From contig JAHBMJ010000946.1 of assembly GCA_018398765.1 (NCBI GenBank), positions 1 to 25,000 on the forward strand: a DNA stretch of 25,000 bases. Direction: 5' to 3'. The notes under the pieces are model-generated. The model did not search any database. It saw nothing but the letters and a program-made list of their open reading frames with translations, and was not told the DNA's origin. A program made the position numbers and the translations under genes. Shown here one piece after another: positions 20,762 to 25,000 of this stretch; position 1 is the first letter of the stretch, and each line of letters begins with the position of its first letter. The DNA comes from Chromera velia. Its lineage: Eukaryota; Sar; Chromeraceae.

Positions 20762-21264
20762 CTTAGGTATGAACATGATCTACCGGCCGTCCTGTATTAA
20801 GTTCTGCTTGGAACTTGCGAGAAAGAGCAAGTTGTGTAGTGCAAGTCACAACCTGGAACATTAATGTTATCCTATCTCATTTTAAAAAGTCTAACCCACT
20901 CTCACTACACTCGTCGAGAAGTCCAAACAAATTAATTTCAAAACATTAGAAAAAGAAAACGCTCATGCATTTGAGAAGTGTGAGTGAATAGACAGGAATG
21001 CGTACGGTCGTACATGTCCTTTTGGTGTCTATTTCCTTCTTTCGAATCTTTCCTTTCCTACTAGATTTGCGGTGTACATTATTGTGCTCACTTTCCAATA
21101 CTTTACGAGGAGTCTTTAAATCAGGACTACATCGCAGATAGAAAGAAAAGTAGATACAATCTGAGTAGAAAGAGGTTGCATCGTCCGCACCGCCACATCG
21201 TAGTGGTGTGCGCCACTACGCTACTGCAAGGAATTTGCGTCAAACAAGAACTGGAAAGAAGTTC
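20762..21264. other. Gene-free spacer
   Basis: A+T-rich DNA without a recognisable exon. It contains one perfect hairpin (21199-21220: CGTAGTGG, 6-nt loop, CCACTACG). Confidence 0.45.
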
Positions 21265-21789
21265 GTGTGCATACCATACGTATCCCCTAAGCTTTAATTT
21301 GTTCCACTTTTTTTTGGCTTTGGCATGTCTTTCAGGTCAGGTGCTATTCGGTGCCAGGGGCTACGGGTACCAGCCTTATACATCTCGGCATTGCACCGTA
21401 TACATGCACGCAGTCACGCAACTTCTCTATACTCTCATATGAATACAGATCTGTCTCTTTTTGATTGCTTGATCATCATGTCAGACAGGTAAGCTTCATG
21501 AAACATAAGACCGGATTCATGATTTTGACTATTTGTCCGGTTGTTTCCATATATTTTCAGGCTAAAACAGCTACTTTTTTTGTACCGCCCCTCGTGTAGA
21601 ACAGTAGAAGCCCCCTTTTTGCTGAGCAGGGGGGGAAACGGCGGCTGTGCCGCCGTTATGTCTCTTCTTACACTCTGCCCCTACCAAGAGATGTACACAG
21701 GGTTATGAGTGGCATTACTTAGAGAACAAATGTGTAGAAAAACCTAGTAATTTTAAAAAGTGGAACAAATTAATGCTCAGGAGATGTGT
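21265..21789. mobile_element. TIR element B, copy 1 (non-autonomous DNA transposon-like)
   Basis: The left end reads ATCCCCTAAGCTTTAATTTG followed by TTCCACTTTTT. The right end, reverse complemented, reads CTCCTGAGCATTAATTTG followed by TTCCACTTTTT, so the element has terminal inverted repeats of about 30 bp. A second copy in the same orientation lies at 23697-24205. The inside has no long open frame, which fits a non-autonomous element. An internal hairpin (21638-21656) is kept in both copies. The exact ends and target-site duplication are unclear; the outer few bases resemble GTGTG on both sides. Confidence 0.75.
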
Positions 21790-21954
21790 GTGTCTCACTT
21801 TTTTTTCTCTTTTTGTGCTTAAATGCAGATGACTGGTGTTGATTAGACCCCTTCGCTAGAGAAAGGATCATCGCCGCTGCCTCTGGGAGGGAGATCCTCA
21901 AAAGTCGGTCTTTTCATTTTCTAGCTGATTTTTCCTCTTGGGCTTCTTTGTGTG

Positions 21955-22031
21955 TGCGTGTGTTCGTGTACGTGTGCGTATGTATATATATACATATGCA
22001 TGTATATAGATGTATGTATATGTAAATTCGT

Positions 22032-22080
<49 letters not shown>

Positions 22081-22118
22081 TGTGTATGTTTATATATATA
22101 TGTGTGTGTGTGTGTGTA

Positions 22119-22201
<83 letters not shown>

Positions 22202-22260
22202 GTGTGTGTGTGTGTATGTGTGTGTGTGTATGTGTGTGTATGTGTGTGTGTATGTATCTG
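21955..22260. repeat. Long interrupted (TG)n/(TA)n microsatellite
   Basis: About 300 bp of alternating purine-pyrimidine sequence: TG runs broken by TATATA segments and TGTATG variants. Long open frames on both strands here encode only His-Thr or Val-Cys-Tyr-Ile repeats and are artefacts. Confidence 0.95.
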
Positions 22261-22798
22261 TATGTCGGGGAGGGGGAGAGAGCATGAATGTGTGAAAGGA
22301 AAGGAAAAAAAGAGCGAGAGAGAGCTAGAGGTAGACTCAGGCAGTCTAGAAAAATCATGCAGGAAGCACCGTTAAGAAAAAAAAGCACGGAACGACTGTA
22401 CCACTAAAAGTCAGTCAGAGAAAGAACAGTGCATTAATTGATGAGTCAATGGATAAGTGAATAGAAAGATTGACGGATGGGGCGGTGAGAATATTTTTTA
22501 GGAGAGAGATGAAAGATAAGAAAGATGCATGGAGGGGGGGGGCTGGCTGTTGCGGGTGCCAAACTTCTGAAAAGAGAAGCCGGGGTACAAAATCATATTG
22601 TCAGCTGCGGGAGGAGTAGAATGACTTCTGGATGAAGAACGGAAAGAGAGAGAGAGAGGAGCAGATAGGCAGGTGTAGTGTAAGAGACATCTTTTAAGTA
22701 GACGACTAAATTTACTTTTAATTTAAATTTAGTATTTTAAACATATAGGAATGTTCTAGTATGATAAGTTCTCTTCCAACAGCCGAAACAGTCCTGCT

Positions 22799-22975
22799 AT
22801 GCACGTACTGTTTGCTAAGGGACCGACGGTGGACTCTACCGAAATCACCATCTCCAAGATTGGTCAATATGGCAGCATGCTCTCACTTCTGGGTAAATCA
22901 AATAATCGAGCAAAAAGAATGCATGCAAAAAATTCCACTTTTGTGCGATCCGGGTGGGGACGCCGAAAAAAGTGA
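22799..22975 (+). CDS. Small open frame of 58 codons, doubtful
   Basis: ATG at 22799 to TGA at 22973-22975. The product has a balanced, protein-like stretch (KGPTVDSTEITISKIG, then QYGSMLSLLGKSNNR) and a basic C-terminus (GWGRRKK). The frame stays open for 14 more codons upstream, to a TAG at about 22754. No family is recognised and no flanking exon was found. It could be a transposon-gene remnant or chance; a longer frame on the same strand overlaps it. Confidence 0.2.
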   Translation: MHVLFAKGPTVDSTEITISKIGQYGSMLSLLGKSNNRAKRMHAKNSTFVRSGWGRRKK

Positions 22976-23696
22976 ATAATTAATGTATGCACCTTCTACG
23001 CGCGCATCATTCGCAAGAAGTCACGGGTCTGATTGCATATACGATGGTGCTGACACACCAGAACCGTGCATGCAATATCAGACGGACTGACTCCAAGAAT
23101 GCAACATCTGATCAATCGAGAAGCACAGGATTTTGCTCTCACATTTTTGAGATATAAATTTAGAATGCTTAAAATTAGCCTTTGAGGATGGGGCCTAGCT
23201 TGTATATTAGTTAGCGCCCTAGTCCTATAAAACTTGCATATAGCTTAAATTTCACTATGAAACGGAAATAAAACGGAAATGTCGATCGTTTTTTATTTCT
23301 TTATCAGCAAAGGACAATGTGCTTCAAGACTTAGCAGCTACTGTTATGTCTCTTTGAAGTAACATTTCTGGAATCTAACTCTTCACTCTATTTGCGGTCA
23401 CGTACGCCTGATGAGCTCCCTTCCAGAATCCTTTTTCTGGCTGTGCATAGGGACAAAACCGGTTGTAAAACTTGACTGTTCTTTAGAGTGAAACTTCCAG
23501 TTGAGATAGGTGTCTGCGCATTGTCTTCATCCCAGAGGAACGGAAAGAGGGAGAGAGAAGAGCAGACAGGCAGGTGTAGTGCAAGAACAAGTCAGTAGTG
23601 CAAGGGCCTACATAGGTTATCACTCGGTTGCATTTAGCTATATTAGAAGTCAGAAAGAAAAAGAGGCCATTTTGAGAAAATTAACTCCAAAGATTT

Positions 23697-24205
23697 TGTG
23701 TGCCGATCCCCTGAGCTTTAATTTGTTCCACTTTTTTTTGGCTTTGGCATATCTTTCAGGTCAGGTGTCATTCGGTGCGAGAGGCCACGGGTACCAGCCT
23801 TATACATCTCGGCATTGCACCGTATGCATGCACGCAGTCATGTAACTTCTCTACAGTCTCATGTGAATACACATCTATCTCTTTTCGATTGCTTGATCAT
23901 GATGTTAAGCAGGCAAGCTTCATGAAAAATAAGACCAAATTCGTGATTCTGACTATTTGTCCGGTTGTTTCCATATGTTTTAAGGCTAAAACAGCTACTT
24001 TTTTGGTGCTGCCCCTCGTGTAGAAGCCTCTCTTTTGCTGAGCAAGGGGGGAAACGGCAGCTACGCTGCCATCATGTCTCTTCTCACGCTCTACCCCTAC
24101 CAAGAGATGTACGTAGGGTTGTGAGTGGTATTAATTAGAGAACAAATATATAGAAAAACCTAATAATTTTGAAAAGTAGAACAAATTAATGCTCAGGGGA
24201 TGTGT
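23697..24205. mobile_element. TIR element B, copy 2
   Basis: Direct copy of 21265-21789, slightly shorter. The ends are ATCCCCTGAGCTTTAATTTG and its near-complement CAAATTAATGCTCAGGGGAT, so the inverted repeats are better preserved than in copy 1. The internal hairpin is at 24054-24072. Differences from copy 1 are scattered substitutions and small deletions, for example in the interval before the hairpin. Confidence 0.78.
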
Positions 24206-25000
24206 ATTGTATGCGTCCATCTATTTCGCGTCTGATGCAATGAAATGCATGCAATCAATGTAACACATACAAGTAGAGGAACGGAAAGCCTGAGAGTGGT
24301 TTACCAAGAGAAGACTCTGAGGTACGTCTGGCCCGGAATGAAGTTGAATGAACAGACTCTTTATATAAGCAGGTTGTCTTTCTATGAAGACAGAAGCTCA
24401 TCTAGTCATTCTTTGATGTAAGTCTCTAGAGCGGTGTCAGAGCCGTATAGCTCTGACTGGTAGCATTCTTCCTTTTTAGGCAGTGAAGGCGCCCCATAAC
24501 AGAAAAGACGCCCAACATGGACCTTGTGTAAGTATTAATGTGAGTATGGCGGTACCAAAAATCGGTATTTCTTTGTGGATTGCATTTCTCCAAACAACGA
24601 CTAGAACAGAAACAAAACTAGATCACGTGGGGATTGAAGAGTAAAACTTTAAGTTCTTTATGTCTTCCACCTCCACAAAACCTTTTGACGGCAACAAATA
24701 GTCAGGCAAAAGGTTAGTGCCCTTACGAAAAAATTCTAAATCTCTTGCATGTCCCCATTGAACCTTCCTACCTCCCTCATAAATTCAAATGGAGAAATTA
24801 AAGAGTGTTGCGTGTGCCTGCAGATATTCGAGTAGACCGTTAATAAGATGACAGACGATGAAGAAGGGACTTCGCCATGCATATCTTGCATAGGACCCCA
24901 AAAGACGCCATTTCAAATCGGCCAATAAGACAAGCGGTCCATTTTTAAATGACTTGGCTCTTAGCCAACAAATTCTTTTTTCAAATGCATGCCTCGCTCT
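24206..25000. other. Gene-free flank with promoter-like segment
   Basis: No coding exon is seen. TTTATATAAG at about 24360 resembles a TATA box. About 70 bp downstream, 24432-24444 resembles a primer-binding site for initiator-Met tRNA and overlaps a perfect 8-bp hairpin (24436-24457). These may belong to an LTR retroelement leader, but no LTR pair lies inside the window. Confidence 0.3.

Larger units (their letters stand above)
21790..23696. other. Gene-poor spacer between element B copies
   Basis: Contains a large TG/TA microsatellite (about 21955-22260), GA-rich DNA to about 22670, and a 50-bp segment near 22635-22685 that recurs at 23537-23586 (shared words GAACGGAAAGAG and GGCAGGTGTAGTG). 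A small open frame at 22799-22975 is listed separately. The rest is A+T-rich with nothing recognisable. Confidence 0.45.

Noticed and set aside
21914-22388. Long frames of His-Thr or Val-Cys repeats on both strands
   Set aside because: They are translations of the TG/TA microsatellite.
24441-24510. tRNA-like A-box (TAGCTCTGACTGGTAGC)
   Set aside because: The D-stem does not close, there is no GGTTCGA B-box and no acceptor-stem partner, so no tRNA can be folded.

Overview
This window is nuclear DNA of an intron-rich eukaryote. Coding sequence sits in short exons split by GT...AG introns of roughly 70 to 690 bp. Introns and spacers are full of TG, CT, CTGT, CCTG and GGGT microsatellites and poly-G/poly-C tracts. 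There is no operon structure, ribosome-binding site, CRISPR array or recognisable RNA gene. The style fits an alveolate alga such as a chromerid (Chromera-like). That placement is inference from gene architecture, not from a marker gene.

Layout. 1-3044: gene-free, with a direct repeat of about 345 bp in two copies, a small inverted-repeat element of about 200 bp and a TA microsatellite. 3045-7110 (+): an eight-exon gene for a mitochondrial FAD-dependent D-2-hydroxyglutarate dehydrogenase (541 aa); every exon-exon phase closes. 7111-8508: A+T-rich spacer. 8509-9990 (-): two tightly packed co-oriented coding blocks, an intronless 287-aa protein and, 129 nt upstream of its ATG, the 3' exon of another protein. 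I recognise neither. 9991-11140: spacer with poly-C tracts and one N. 11141 (tentative) or 11602 (secure) to 20690 (+): a very large split gene. I could chain 20 exons in consistent phase for 1,025 residues. Its family is unknown to me, except for a C-terminal helical block that resembles the HEPN domain of Swt1-type proteins but lacks the nuclease-type R...H residues, followed by a disordered Pro/Gly/Ser tail. 20691-25000: gene-poor, with two copies of a ~510-bp terminal-inverted-repeat element, a large TG/TA microsatellite and a possible retroelement leader near 24.36-24.46 kb.

The genes do not form an obvious pathway. The dehydrogenase would oxidise D-2-hydroxyglutarate in the mitochondrion and pass electrons to the respiratory chain through electron-transfer flavoprotein. 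The most unusual features are the 5' splice sites (C at intron +3 in 11 of 26 introns, A in only 3), microsatellites that themselves make up splice-site sequence, the unrecognised 1,025-residue HEPN-like protein, and the non-autonomous TIR elements.
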